Shown piece after piece: positions 34,876 through 42,644 of a stretch of DNA of 64,000 bases. The DNA lies in the NCBI RefSeq assembly GCF_030816475.1, contig NZ_JAUSXF010000001.1:3596001-3660000 (forward strand), given 5' to 3'. Position 1 is the stretch's first letter; the number at the start of each line of letters is the position of its first letter. The notes below the pieces were generated by a model. It was given only the letters and a program-made list of their open reading frames with translations. It was not told the origin of the DNA and made no database searches. The translations under genes and the position numbers were made by a program. Origin of the DNA: Arthrobacter pascens (GTDB lineage: Bacteria; Actinomycetota; Actinomycetes; Actinomycetales; Micrococcaceae).

Positions 34876-35859
34876 TTAAGTGACCAGGAGGATCTTTCCG
34901 ACGTGTTCACCGCTGTCGAAGTACTGGTGCGCGGCCTGGACCTGGTCCAGGGGAAAGGTTTTGGCCACCAGCGGGCGGATTTGGCCGCTGCTGATGAGCG
35001 GCCACACCGCCTGCCGCACGGCATCCAGGATGGCGCCCTTTTCCGCCACCGGCCGGGGCCGGAGGGCTGTGGCCACCAACGCGGCGCGCTTCTTCAGCAG
35101 CTGGCCAAGGTCCAGTTCACCCTTGGAGCCGCCCTGCAGGCCGATCACGATCAGCCGTCCGTAGTCGGCGAGCGCATCAACGTTTTGCTGCAGGTACTTG
35201 GCGCCCACAACGTCCAGGATCACATCGGCGCCTTTGCCGCCATTTTGCCGCCTGAGGCTTTCCGGAAAGTCTTCTTCGGTGTAGTCGATGGCGATGTCCG
35301 CCCCGAGGAAGGCCTTGGCGGTCCCTACCTTCTCCGCTGATCCTGCAGTGGTTGCCACCTTCGCACCAAATGCCTTGGCCATCTGTATCGCCATGGTGCC
35401 GATGCCGCCGGTTGCCCCGTGGATCAACACGGTCTCGCCCTCCTGCAACTGCGCCGTCATGAAGAGGTTGGAGTAGACAGTGGCGGCAACCTCAGGCAAG
35501 GAAGCGGCGGTCACCACGTCGACGCCGTCGGGAATCCTCAGCACCTGTTCGGCCGGAACGGCGACCTGCTGCGCATATCCGCCGCCGGCGAGCAGCGCTA
35601 CCACTTTGTCGCCCACCGAGAACGGCTTGGTGACACCGGGCCCGAAGCCCACGATCCGCCCCGAAACCTCCAGTCCCGGGATCTCGGAGGCGCCCGGCGG
35701 TGCCGGATAGAATCCCCTGCGCTGCTGGACGTCTGCACGGTTGAGCCCCGCGGCCACGACGGCGATCAACACCTCGCCCTGCCCGGGAACCGGAGGGTCC
35801 ACGTCACGGACCTCCAGCACTTCCGGACCGCCAGGTTTTGATATGTAGACGGCTTTCAT
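34876..35859 (-). CDS. NAD(P)H-quinone oxidoreductase (zinc-independent MDR superfamily)
   Basis: 327 residues. MKAVYISKPGGPEVLEVRDV is the N-terminus of PIG3/QorA-like enzymes. The NADPH-binding motif is HGATGGIGTMAIQMAKAFGAKV. The chain lacks the catalytic zinc cysteines and histidine, placing it in the quinone oxidoreductase group. It transfers hydride from NADPH to quinones or enones in the cytoplasm. Single gene. Confidence 0.9.
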   Translation of the reverse strand: MKAVYISKPGGPEVLEVRDVDPPVPGQGEVLIAVVAAGLNRADVQQRRGFYPAPPGASEIPGLEVSGRIVGFGPGVTKPFSVGDKVVALLAGGGYAQQVAVPAEQVLRIPDGVDVVTAASLPEVAATVYSNLFMTAQLQEGETVLIHGATGGIGTMAIQMAKAFGAKVATTAGSAEKVGTAKAFLGADIAIDYTEEDFPESLRRQNGGKGADVILDVVGAKYLQQNVDALADYGRLIVIGLQGGSKGELDLGQLLKKRAALVATALRPRPVAEKGAILDAVRQAVWPLISSGQIRPLVAKTFPLDQVQAAHQYFDSGEHVGKILLVT

Positions 35860-35967
35860 GGAGAACTCCCGTTTCTAGCTGATTCGTTCCGCAGAACCAG
35901 TGTGCACCGGACGTGCGCCAGACTCTGTTTTGTTGCAGCCAACTGCCTATGAAACACTACTCGTTAG

Positions 35968-36055
35968 GGAAGGTTGTCCGAGCGGCCGAAGGAGCTAGTC
36001 TTGAAAACTAGTGTGCGGTAACCCCGTACCAAGAGTTCGAATCTCTTACCTTCCG
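35968..36055 (+). tRNA. tRNA-Ser (anticodon TGA)
   Basis: 88-nt class II tRNA: acceptor GGAAGGT/ACCTTCC with discriminator G, anticodon arm CTAGT-CTTGAAA-ACTAG (anticodon 36002-36004), a long variable arm GTGCGGTAACCCCGTAC, and T arm AAGAG-TTCGAAT-CTCTT. Confidence 0.96.
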
Positions 36056-36061
36056 CGAATG

Positions 36062-36100
36062 GAACCCCGGTTCGCCAGCATGGCTGGTGCGCCGGGGTTC
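36062..36100 (+). terminator. Terminator after tRNA-Ser (TGA)
   Basis: GAACCCCGG (36063-36070 region) pairs with CCGGGGTTC (36092-36100), with an inner GCCAGC/GCTGGT pairing, followed by TTCGTTT. Confidence 0.8.
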
Positions 36101-36146
36101 TTCGTTTGCATGCCTTGCCTGGCATGACAAAGGCCTGGGATGACAA

Positions 36147-36188
36147 AGGATGCCTTCCCCGCCTGCGGCGGAGAAGGCATCCTCCTTT
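36147..36188. terminator. Second hairpin facing the flavin monooxygenase gene
   Basis: AGGATGCCTTC (36147-36157) pairs exactly with GAAGGCATCCT (36173-36183), with CGCC/GGCG inside, then CCTTTT. It may end transcription of either the tRNA unit or the facing operon. Confidence 0.75.
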
Positions 36189-36202
36189 TCGTCCGGCCTG
36201 CG

Positions 36203-36286
36203 CTGGAACAGTTGCGGTGGAACAATTGCCCTAAAGCAGTTGCCCCAAAACAGTTGCCCGAAACAGTTGCCCTAGATCAGCTGCGG
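36203..36286. repeat. 14-bp degenerate tandem repeats at the 3' end of the monooxygenase gene
   Basis: Five to six copies of an (A)ACAGTTGCCCN(A) unit, about 14 bp each, run from 36203 to the gene's stop (36272-36274). The last coding bases (GATCAGCTGCGG) are a diverged member. Copy edges are approximate. Confidence 0.75.
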
Positions 36287-37612
36287 CACCGCGCTGAACG
36301 GGTTGGCCGGTTTGGTCAGTCCGAAGTGTTCCCGGAGTGTCCGTCCCGAGTATTCCCGCCTGAAGAGTCCCCGGTCCTGCAGGATCGGAACCACCTGGTC
36401 GACGAAGATGTCCAGGCCTGTAGGCAGCACGGGCGGCATGATGTTGAAGCCATCGGCCGCTCCGGCCTCGAACCAGTCCTGGATGGCGTCCGCCACCTGC
36501 ACCGGCGTGCCGGAGAAGGTCCGGTGCCCGCGACCGCCGCCAAGCCGGCCGATCAGTTGCCGCACGGTGAGGCGTTCCCGCCGCGCGAGGTTCACGATCA
36601 GCCTGTAGCGGCTCTTGGCGCCTTCGATTTCGTCCTCCGACGGAAGGTCGGCCGGAAGTTCGGCGTCCAGCTTCAGGGAGTCGGCCGGAACCCGCAGCAA
36701 CCCGGCCAGCTGGTTGCGGGCGTGCTCGGGCAGGATGAGCTCATCCAGTTCCCGCTCGAGCCGGCGCGCCTCCTCCTCTGTTGAGCCGATGACCGGAACG
36801 ATGCCCGGCAGGATCTTGATTCCTTCCGGATCCCTGCCGGCTGCGGCTGTGCGCTGCTTCAGATCCGAATAGAAGGCCCGGGCATCGGCCAGGGTCTGGT
36901 GTGCGGTGAAGACGGCCTCCGCATACCGGGCGGCGAACTCCTTGCCGTTTTCCGATGAGCCTGCCTGCACAATCACGGGGTACCCCTGCGCTGACCTCGG
37001 GACGTCCAAGGCGCCTTCCACCTGGAAGTGCCGGCCCTCGTGCTCGGCCCGGTGCACCCGGGAACTGTCCGCCCAGATCCCTGCCGCTTTGTCCGCCACA
37101 ATGGCGTCATCCTCCCAGCTGTTCCAGAGTTTCTTGGCGACATCCAGGAACTCCGCCGCGCGCTCGTACCGCTGGGAATGGGCAGGCTGACCCGCGAGGG
37201 AGAAATTCCTGGCCGCTGCGTCCCCCGCAGTGGTCACGACATTCCAGCCGGCCCTGCCTCCGCTGATCTGGTCCACGGAAGCGAAGCGCCGTGCCAGGTT
37301 GTACGGTTCGTTGTACGTGGTGGATGCCGTGGCAATGAGCCCGATGCGCTCCGTGACGGCAGCTATCGCGGCGAGCAGCACTGTCGGTTCCAGGCCGCCG
37401 TAAGGCCGCTGGGCCACGTCCCCGTGCAGGACCGGCGAATCGGCAAAGAAGATGGAGTCCAGCTTCCCGCGCTCGGCCGTCTGCGCCAGCCTCTGGAAAT
37501 GCCCCACGTCCGTACCGGCGTGGCTGTTGCTCTCCGGCAGCCGCCACGATGCCTCGTGATGGCCTGTGCTCATCAGGAAGGCGTTGAGGTGAAGCTGCCT
37601 TTGTTCGGTCAC
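36272..37612 (-). CDS. LLM-class FMN-dependent monooxygenase (NtaA/SnaA/DszA family)
   Basis: 446 residues. Two-component flavin monooxygenase: LHLNAFLMSTGHHEASWRLP, AERGKLDSIFFADS and DQISGGRAGWNVVTT are family landmarks. Such enzymes use FMNH2 from a separate reductase to cleave C-S or C-N bonds of sulfonates, dibenzothiophene sulfone or aminopolycarboxylates. Position at the end of a SsuA/B/C-TauD-like operon points to an organosulfur compound. Its start overlaps the dioxygenase stop as ATGA. The substrate is inferred from context only. Confidence 0.88.
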   Translation of the reverse strand: MTEQRQLHLNAFLMSTGHHEASWRLPESNSHAGTDVGHFQRLAQTAERGKLDSIFFADSPVLHGDVAQRPYGGLEPTVLLAAIAAVTERIGLIATASTTYNEPYNLARRFASVDQISGGRAGWNVVTTAGDAAARNFSLAGQPAHSQRYERAAEFLDVAKKLWNSWEDDAIVADKAAGIWADSSRVHRAEHEGRHFQVEGALDVPRSAQGYPVIVQAGSSENGKEFAARYAEAVFTAHQTLADARAFYSDLKQRTAAAGRDPEGIKILPGIVPVIGSTEEEARRLERELDELILPEHARNQLAGLLRVPADSLKLDAELPADLPSEDEIEGAKSRYRLIVNLARRERLTVRQLIGRLGGGRGHRTFSGTPVQVADAIQDWFEAGAADGFNIMPPVLPTGLDIFVDQVVPILQDRGLFRREYSGRTLREHFGLTKPANPFSAVPQLI

Positions 37613-38559
37613 TGCTGGACCCCGGCGTACACGGTTTCGTCAAGGACAACGGTCTCGGAGTAGGCCGATGAATCACCCTTGATGGAGGTGCTGGCACGGC
37701 CGTCCACGCCGCGGGGGATATCGCCGGCGACAGTTACCCTGTTGAGCTGGCGCGCCTGCCCGTCGTAGTTGTCCGGGGCGTAGTGCTGGGTGATGCGGTT
37801 GTCGAAGAGGACCAGCTGGTTGGGTTCCCAGTTCACCCGGACCACGTTCTCCGGGCGGGTGATGTAGGCCTGCAGGAGCCGAAGAATGTCCCTGGATTCG
37901 GTATTGGACAAGCCAACGATCCTCAGCCGCTGGGCGAACCCGCCGATGAACAGCCCCCTTTCCCCGGTAAGCGGATGCACCCGGACCACGGGGTGGGCAG
38001 TTTCGAAGTGGATACGCGTGAACTCCTTGCGGCGCTCCTCGGCGTTAGCGTGTTCCAGGTTCTTGGGCACCGAATAGTCGTAGTCGTTGGTGTGGATGGC
38101 CCACAGGGTGTCCGCGAAATGACGAAGCTCCTCCGGCAGGTCCCGATATGCGCCGGCCGAAGATGCGATCAGCGTTTCGCCGCCATATGCGGGGAGCGTG
38201 ATGCTGCGCAGAGTCGAGGCCTGGGGCGGGTTCACGACGAACGTGACGTCAGTGTGCCAGTTGTTGGCACTGCCGTTTTCACTGTCCACCGGGAGGACTG
38301 CTGGTTTGCCGTCCACCGACGCCACCGTGGGATGGGCGTTGGTGAGCGGGCCGAACCGGCTGGCGAAGCGGACCTGGGCGTCGTCGTCGAGCACGTTTGC
38401 TTCCCGGAAGACCAGGGCCTTGTGGACGTTCAGGGCCTCGCGGATCCGGGCGATGGTGGCGTCGCTGAGATCCGCGCTGAGGTCCAGCCCCCGGATTTCG
38501 GCGCCAATGCGGGATCCCAGTTTGGTGAACTGGAGCCTGGTTTCAGTGATGGCGGTCAT
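37609..38559 (-). CDS. TauD/TfdA family Fe(II)/2-oxoglutarate dioxygenase
   Basis: 316 residues. The HxD motif is in NNWHTDVTFVVNPP and the distal histidine in NRITQHYAPDNYD, with the 2-oxoglutarate-binding arginine region GQARQLNRVTVAG. The family hydroxylates taurine, alkyl sulfates or similar to release sulfite or sulfate. It overlaps the monooxygenase and follows the permease gene. AAAGGA precedes ATG 38559. Confidence 0.92.
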   Translation of the reverse strand: MTAITETRLQFTKLGSRIGAEIRGLDLSADLSDATIARIREALNVHKALVFREANVLDDDAQVRFASRFGPLTNAHPTVASVDGKPAVLPVDSENGSANNWHTDVTFVVNPPQASTLRSITLPAYGGETLIASSAGAYRDLPEELRHFADTLWAIHTNDYDYSVPKNLEHANAEERRKEFTRIHFETAHPVVRVHPLTGERGLFIGGFAQRLRIVGLSNTESRDILRLLQAYITRPENVVRVNWEPNQLVLFDNRITQHYAPDNYDGQARQLNRVTVAGDIPRGVDGRASTSIKGDSSAYSETVVLDETVYAGVQQ

Positions 38560-38572
38560 GGTTGTTTCCTTT

Positions 38573-38635
38573 GCAGTTCAGGAGGTTGGCAGTTCAGGTG
38601 ATTGCAGTTCAGGAGGGTTGGTATTCAGGAGGTGG
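38573..38635. repeat. 16-bp degenerate tandem repeats at the permease stop codon
   Basis: Four copies starting GCAGTTCAGGAGGTTG (38573), GCAGTTCAGGTGATT (38589), GCAGTTCAGGAGGGTTG (38604), GTATTCAGGAGGTGG (38621). The last contains the permease stop codon (38625-38627); the other three fill most of the gap to the dioxygenase start. Confidence 0.85.
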
Positions 38636-39488
38636 AGCCGACGGCGGTGCGCCAGCGGGAGAAGTGCCGTTCCAGCGACACGAGCAGCAGGTTCACCAGC
38701 AGGCCCAGCACGGAGACTGTCAGGATGCCGGCGTACATGTCCGGGATGAGGAAGCTCATCTGTGAATTGACGATCAGGTAGCCCAGCCCGGCCTTCGCTC
38801 CGACCATCTCTGCAGCGATCAGGACCAGGATGGAGGAGGTGCCCGCCATCCTGATGCCGGTGAAAATGGTCGGGACGGCGGAGGGCAGGATCACCTTCTG
38901 GAACAGTCGGAAGCTGTTCAGCCCCAGCGACTTGGCGGCACGGATCAGCAGCGGGTCCACGGTCCGGACGCCTGCAATGGTGTTCAGCAGAACCGGAAAG
39001 AACGCGGCGTAGGCAACGATGGTGATCTTGGATTCCTCGCCTATGCCCAGCAGCAGCGTGAACACGGGCAGCAGGGCCAGGGTGGCGGTGTTCCGGAAGA
39101 GTTCCAGCAACGGGTTCAGGAATGAATTCAGCCAGCTGTACCAAGCGATAAGCAGTCCCAGCGTCACTGCCGACACCACAGCAATGCTGAAGCCGGAGAC
39201 GGAGCGGGACAGACTGGCCTGCAGGTGGTTCTGCAGCTGGCCTGATTGCACGAGCTTCACGCCGGCGGCCAGCACTTCATGCAACGGAGGCAGGAACACG
39301 CGGGTGGACGGACCCGCCAAATACAGCGGGCCTACTTCCCAGAGGGCCAGGAACAGCAGGACGGCCAGGGACTTCCACGCTGCCCGGCTAACGCGGCCAG
39401 CAAGGATGGCCAGTGCTCCTGCTGCCTTCCGTCCCCCTCCGGCGGGAGTCCCGGGAGCGGGTCGCCTGACGGCGGAACCCTTTCCCAT
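38625..39488 (-). CDS. ABC transporter permease, SsuC/TauC type (N-terminus possibly frameshifted)
   Basis: 287 residues from ATG 39488, with about six membrane helices and the BPD_transp_1 coupling loop RAAKSLGLNSFRLFQKVILP. It forms the channel for a sulfonate or nitrate-type importer. The in-frame ATG has no ribosome site. A well-placed start exists instead at ATG 39576 (GAAAGGAG upstream, TGATG overlap with the ATPase stop). That frame (MATVLTETEVPESSTADTS) meets the permease frame only if one base is removed, most simply in the run of five G at 39489-39493. So the native protein probably has about 29 more residues, or this copy is shifted. Confidence 0.85.
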   Translation of the reverse strand: MGKGSAVRRPAPGTPAGGGRKAAGALAILAGRVSRAAWKSLAVLLFLALWEVGPLYLAGPSTRVFLPPLHEVLAAGVKLVQSGQLQNHLQASLSRSVSGFSIAVVSAVTLGLLIAWYSWLNSFLNPLLELFRNTATLALLPVFTLLLGIGEESKITIVAYAAFFPVLLNTIAGVRTVDPLLIRAAKSLGLNSFRLFQKVILPSAVPTIFTGIRMAGTSSILVLIAAEMVGAKAGLGYLIVNSQMSFLIPDMYAGILTVSVLGLLVNLLLVSLERHFSRWRTAVGSTS

Positions 39489-39575
39489 GGGGGCGGGTGT
39501 CAGACGATGTGGCTGCAGTTGATGTGTCAGCAGTTGATGATTCCGGGACTTCTGTTTCGGTCAGAACGGTTGCCA

Positions 39576-40457
39576 TCAGGCTGCGCTCCTTTCACGTGGC
39601 TGTTCGTCGGGGGCAGTGCCGTCCGGAAGGATCTTCCGGTGGCCGGAGTCCTGGGCGAGGCGGACCTCGTCGTGCAGGAGGGACCAGACCTGGTGCCGGT
39701 GCTCCACAAAGGCCGGATGCGAGCGAATGTCCGCGTCGCTGTCACGATCGGGGATGTTGATGTCCACGATTTCCTTGAGCCGGCCGGGCCTGGCGCTGAG
39801 CACGGCCACGCGCTGGCCCAGGTACACGGCCTCGTCGATCCCGTGCGTGATGAACACGATTGTTTTTCCCGTCGCTTTCCAGATCCGCAGGAGTTCGTCC
39901 TGGAGCTGCTCCCGGGTCTGGGCGTCCAGCGCCGCGAACGGCTCGTCCATCAGCAGGACGTCAGGTTCATAGGCGAGGCTCCTGGCGATGGCGACGCGCT
40001 GCTTCATCCCGCCTGACAGTTCGTGGGGATACCGGTCCTCGAAGCCCGCCAGACCCACCAGATCGAGGAACCGGCTGGCAATCTCGGCCCGCTGTTTCCG
40101 GGACAGACCCTTGTTTTCAAGACCGATGGAGACGTTGGCCGATGCGGTGCGCCATGGGAACAGGGCGTACTGCTGGAACACCACCGCCCGGTCCTGCCCG
40201 GGTCCCGTCACGTCTTTCCCGTCCACCAGGACACTTCCGGACGTGGGGCGGGAAAGACCGGCCAGCAGGTCAAGGAGCGTGGTCTTTCCGGAACCGCTGG
40301 GGCCCACGAGGGTGAGGAATTCGCCGTCGGCCACGTCCAGGCTGAGATCATCGAGCGCAGTGAGGACAGAGGGTTCGCTGCTCCGGCGCGCGCCCCTGCC
40401 GCCCTGGCGGACGATGAACTCCTTCGTGACATTTTTCAGACTGATCTTGGGGGTCAT
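39576..40457 (-). CDS. ABC transporter ATP-binding protein, SsuB/TauB type
   Basis: 293 residues. Walker A VGPSGSGKTTLLDLLAGL, Q-loop VFQQYALFPWRTASANV, signature LSGGMKQRVAIARSL, Walker B VLLMDEPFAALDAQTR and switch His in FITHGIDEAVYLG. The family energises nitrate/sulfonate/taurine import. Two bases separate it from the binding-protein gene, and its stop overlaps the likely permease start as TGATG. Confidence 0.93.
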   Translation of the reverse strand: MTPKISLKNVTKEFIVRQGGRGARRSSEPSVLTALDDLSLDVADGEFLTLVGPSGSGKTTLLDLLAGLSRPTSGSVLVDGKDVTGPGQDRAVVFQQYALFPWRTASANVSIGLENKGLSRKQRAEIASRFLDLVGLAGFEDRYPHELSGGMKQRVAIARSLAYEPDVLLMDEPFAALDAQTREQLQDELLRIWKATGKTIVFITHGIDEAVYLGQRVAVLSARPGRLKEIVDINIPDRDSDADIRSHPAFVEHRHQVWSLLHDEVRLAQDSGHRKILPDGTAPDEQPRERSAA

Positions 40458-40459
40458 GG

Positions 40460-41548
40460 CTATCCTTTCGAGGTTGCGGCCGGTGCCGTGGCCGGCAGGC
40501 TGTTGAACTCGTTCGTGTAGAGCTTGCGGGTATCGAGCTCGCCGGTGATGATGCCGGCTGATTTCAGATAGTCGGCCCAGCGGGTGAAGTCGTTGTCCTG
40601 GATCCGGCCGCCGGTTGACGCTACCCCGACGCTCTTCCAGTACTTGAGCGCCTCCGCGCTCTCATTCCGGCCGCGCTTGGCGAGGATTTCTTCGAACTTG
40701 GCGATGACCTCTTCCCGGGGAGTGGTGCGCTCCCACTCGATGGCCTTGGCGACGCCGGTGACCAGCGTCCGGCTGGTTTCGGGGTTCCGGGCCAGGAAGT
40801 CTTTGCGGAGGACGTACTGTCCCGCGTCAAAAGGGCCGCCAAGGACACCGGTGTCAGTGAACAAGGCCCGGATGCCGCCCTCGGCGAGCGCCCGGTCCTG
40901 CAAGACACCGCCCAGGGTCCCTACGTCGACCTGCTTCTTGCGCAGTGCCAGCTCCGTCTCGTTGGGCGGGACCACCACCAGCTGCACCTGCTTGATCTCC
41001 TCGGGTGTCAGCCCGCTGTTCTTCAGGTGGGTGGTGATGACGGCTTCGTGGTGGGCGCCGAGCGTGTTGACGGCCACCTTCTTACCGATCAGGTCCCTGG
41101 CAGTCCGGATCGGGCTGCCCTCCTCCACGTAGTAGCCGGTGAAGGTCTGCGCATCCTCGCCGTAGTAGTTGATGACGGCCTGGACAGGTGCACCTGCCTC
41201 GATCAGCTTGATCACGGCGCCTGTGAAGGCTCCCCCGATGTCTGTTTGGTCGGTGGCGACGGACTGGATGCTCTGCGGGCCGCTTGTGGTGTTGCTGACC
41301 CACTTAAGCTTGACGTCGCCCAGGTAACCGAGGTCTTCGGCGAGTTCCAGCAACGCAACGTTGTTAGGTGAGCCCTGGTAGCGGACGGTCTTCTCTTCCG
41401 AGCCGCCCGCACCGCCAGCCCCGCCCCCCTCTGCGGTCGCCGGGCCACCACAGCCGGATAAGACGAGAGAGACCGCCATGGCTGCAGTCACGGCAGCTGC
41501 CTTCGCTGCGGCGGGTATGGTTCTTCGGCTTAAGGGACGGTTTTTCAT
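40460..41548 (-). CDS. ABC transporter substrate-binding lipoprotein, SsuA/TauA type
   Basis: 362 residues. Signal peptide ending in the lipobox SLVLSGCGG, then a Gly-rich linker and a NMT1/SsuA-like periplasmic fold (YQGSPNNVALLELAEDLGYL, ATDQTDIGGAFTGAVIKLIE, GKKVAVNTLGAHHEAV). It captures the organosulfur substrate at the cell surface and heads the operon with ATPase, permease, dioxygenase and monooxygenase. ATG 41548 follows AGAAAGTATCCCC. Confidence 0.92.
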   Translation of the reverse strand: MKNRPLSRRTIPAAAKAAAVTAAMAVSLVLSGCGGPATAEGGGAGGAGGSEEKTVRYQGSPNNVALLELAEDLGYLGDVKLKWVSNTTSGPQSIQSVATDQTDIGGAFTGAVIKLIEAGAPVQAVINYYGEDAQTFTGYYVEEGSPIRTARDLIGKKVAVNTLGAHHEAVITTHLKNSGLTPEEIKQVQLVVVPPNETELALRKKQVDVGTLGGVLQDRALAEGGIRALFTDTGVLGGPFDAGQYVLRKDFLARNPETSRTLVTGVAKAIEWERTTPREEVIAKFEEILAKRGRNESAEALKYWKSVGVASTGGRIQDNDFTRWADYLKSAGIITGELDTRKLYTNEFNSLPATAPAATSKG

Positions 41549-42014
41549 GGGGATACTTTCTGCGCTTGGGGTGCGGGTCTTGACGGATGAATCCCGGCCG
41601 GCTGGCTCGTGTCCACCATCAGAGCAGAGATGGATCAGCGGGCTGAAGCCCCGGGTTCATGCAGTGCAATCGAGGGAAACCGCACGTAACGGGACTGCAC
41701 ACGGCGTCTCGGAGGGCAACAGGGACACACCACGAAATACCGGGGAACGAAGCGAAATGCGGGGCAACGAAACGACACTTTTGCCGTGCGCGCACGGTCA
41801 TGAGCCGTCATCTTTTGCCGTCAGGAGACATCCAACGGGCCCCCAGGTGCCGGGATTCAAAGGCAGCAAGGGCAGGCGGTTCCGCCGGCGAGGCGTCGGA
41901 CGCATGTTATGGCGAGTACCGGCGACGAAAGATTTCCCCCCACGGCCCGACTTTGTTACCGCATTCTTTTCTTGCCTATTGATAATTAATTTACAGGTGT
42001 ATAGCATCTTGGGC
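41549..42014. other. Divergent regulatory region between organosulfur operon and TetR gene
   Basis: 466 bases with no supported gene. It must hold promoters for both sides. The last 70 bases (about 41960-42010) are markedly AT-rich (GATAATTAATTTACAGG), fitting a TetR-type operator and promoter. At 41740-41780 the near-repeats GGGGAACGAAGCGA and GGGGCAACGAAACGA stand in tandem. I see no recognised riboswitch. Confidence 0.55.
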
Positions 42015-42644
42015 ATGGAGCCCGAACCCGCAGATGTGCCGATCCAGGACCGCCGGGTCCGGCGTTCCAAAGCCGCCCTGATCAAGGCCACCATCATGCT
42101 GGTTGGCGAGCGGGGCACTGCCGCTGTTCCGGTCTCGGACATCGCCGAAGCCGCAAACGTCAGCCGTCCGGTGGTGTACCAGCACTTCGGTGACCGCGAC
42201 AACCTCCTCCTCGAGGCGGCCATTGACCTCGCCACCCGCGAACTCCTTCCCGGCATGGCGGATGCTACTGGCTCACTAACGAGGCGCGACGGGGCGTTGA
42301 CTCTGGTCAAGCACTTCGCGGACCATCGGGCGTTCTACCGGGCGGTCCTGACGAGCTCCTGCGCGTTCGCGTTGAACAAATCACTGACTGCCCTGCTGAT
42401 GCCGATCAACAGGCAACTCGTGCAGGAGGTGTTCGGCCCCGCGCTGGAGCCGGAAGCGGCAGACGATTACGCCGCCTTCATCACTGGCGGTGGAGCAGCC
42501 CTGGTCAACACCTGGATCATCGAGGGCGCCGAACCGCTCGACCCCGAAGCGTTCGCGGACAGGCTGATGCGGATACCGCCCTTTGTCAACGATCTACTGC
42601 GTATGCCTGGAACACCACAACATCACAAGGAGCCGGTCCGATGA
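42015..42644 (+). CDS. TetR/AcrR family transcriptional regulator
   Basis: 209 residues. The helix-turn-helix is VSDIAEAANVSRPVVYQHFG preceded by SKAALIKATIMLVGERG; the rest is a TetR ligand domain. It overlaps the following CocE-like hydrolase gene by four bases (ATGA), so it probably represses its own operon, responding to an ester or amide substrate. ATG 42015 is the natural start; the frame upstream is non-coding leader. Confidence 0.9.
   Translation: MEPEPADVPIQDRRVRRSKAALIKATIMLVGERGTAAVPVSDIAEAANVSRPVVYQHFGDRDNLLLEAAIDLATRELLPGMADATGSLTRRDGALTLVKHFADHRAFYRAVLTSSCAFALNKSLTALLMPINRQLVQEVFGPALEPEAADDYAAFITGGGAALVNTWIIEGAEPLDPEAFADRLMRIPPFVNDLLRMPGTPQHHKEPVR

Noticed and set aside
41790..41900. 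A GGTCATGAG start resembling an actinobacterial SAM riboswitch leader before the TetR gene
   Set aside because: The rest of the expected core, such as a GGCAACC-type segment and the pseudoknot partner, is not visible, and TetR/CocE genes are not usual targets.
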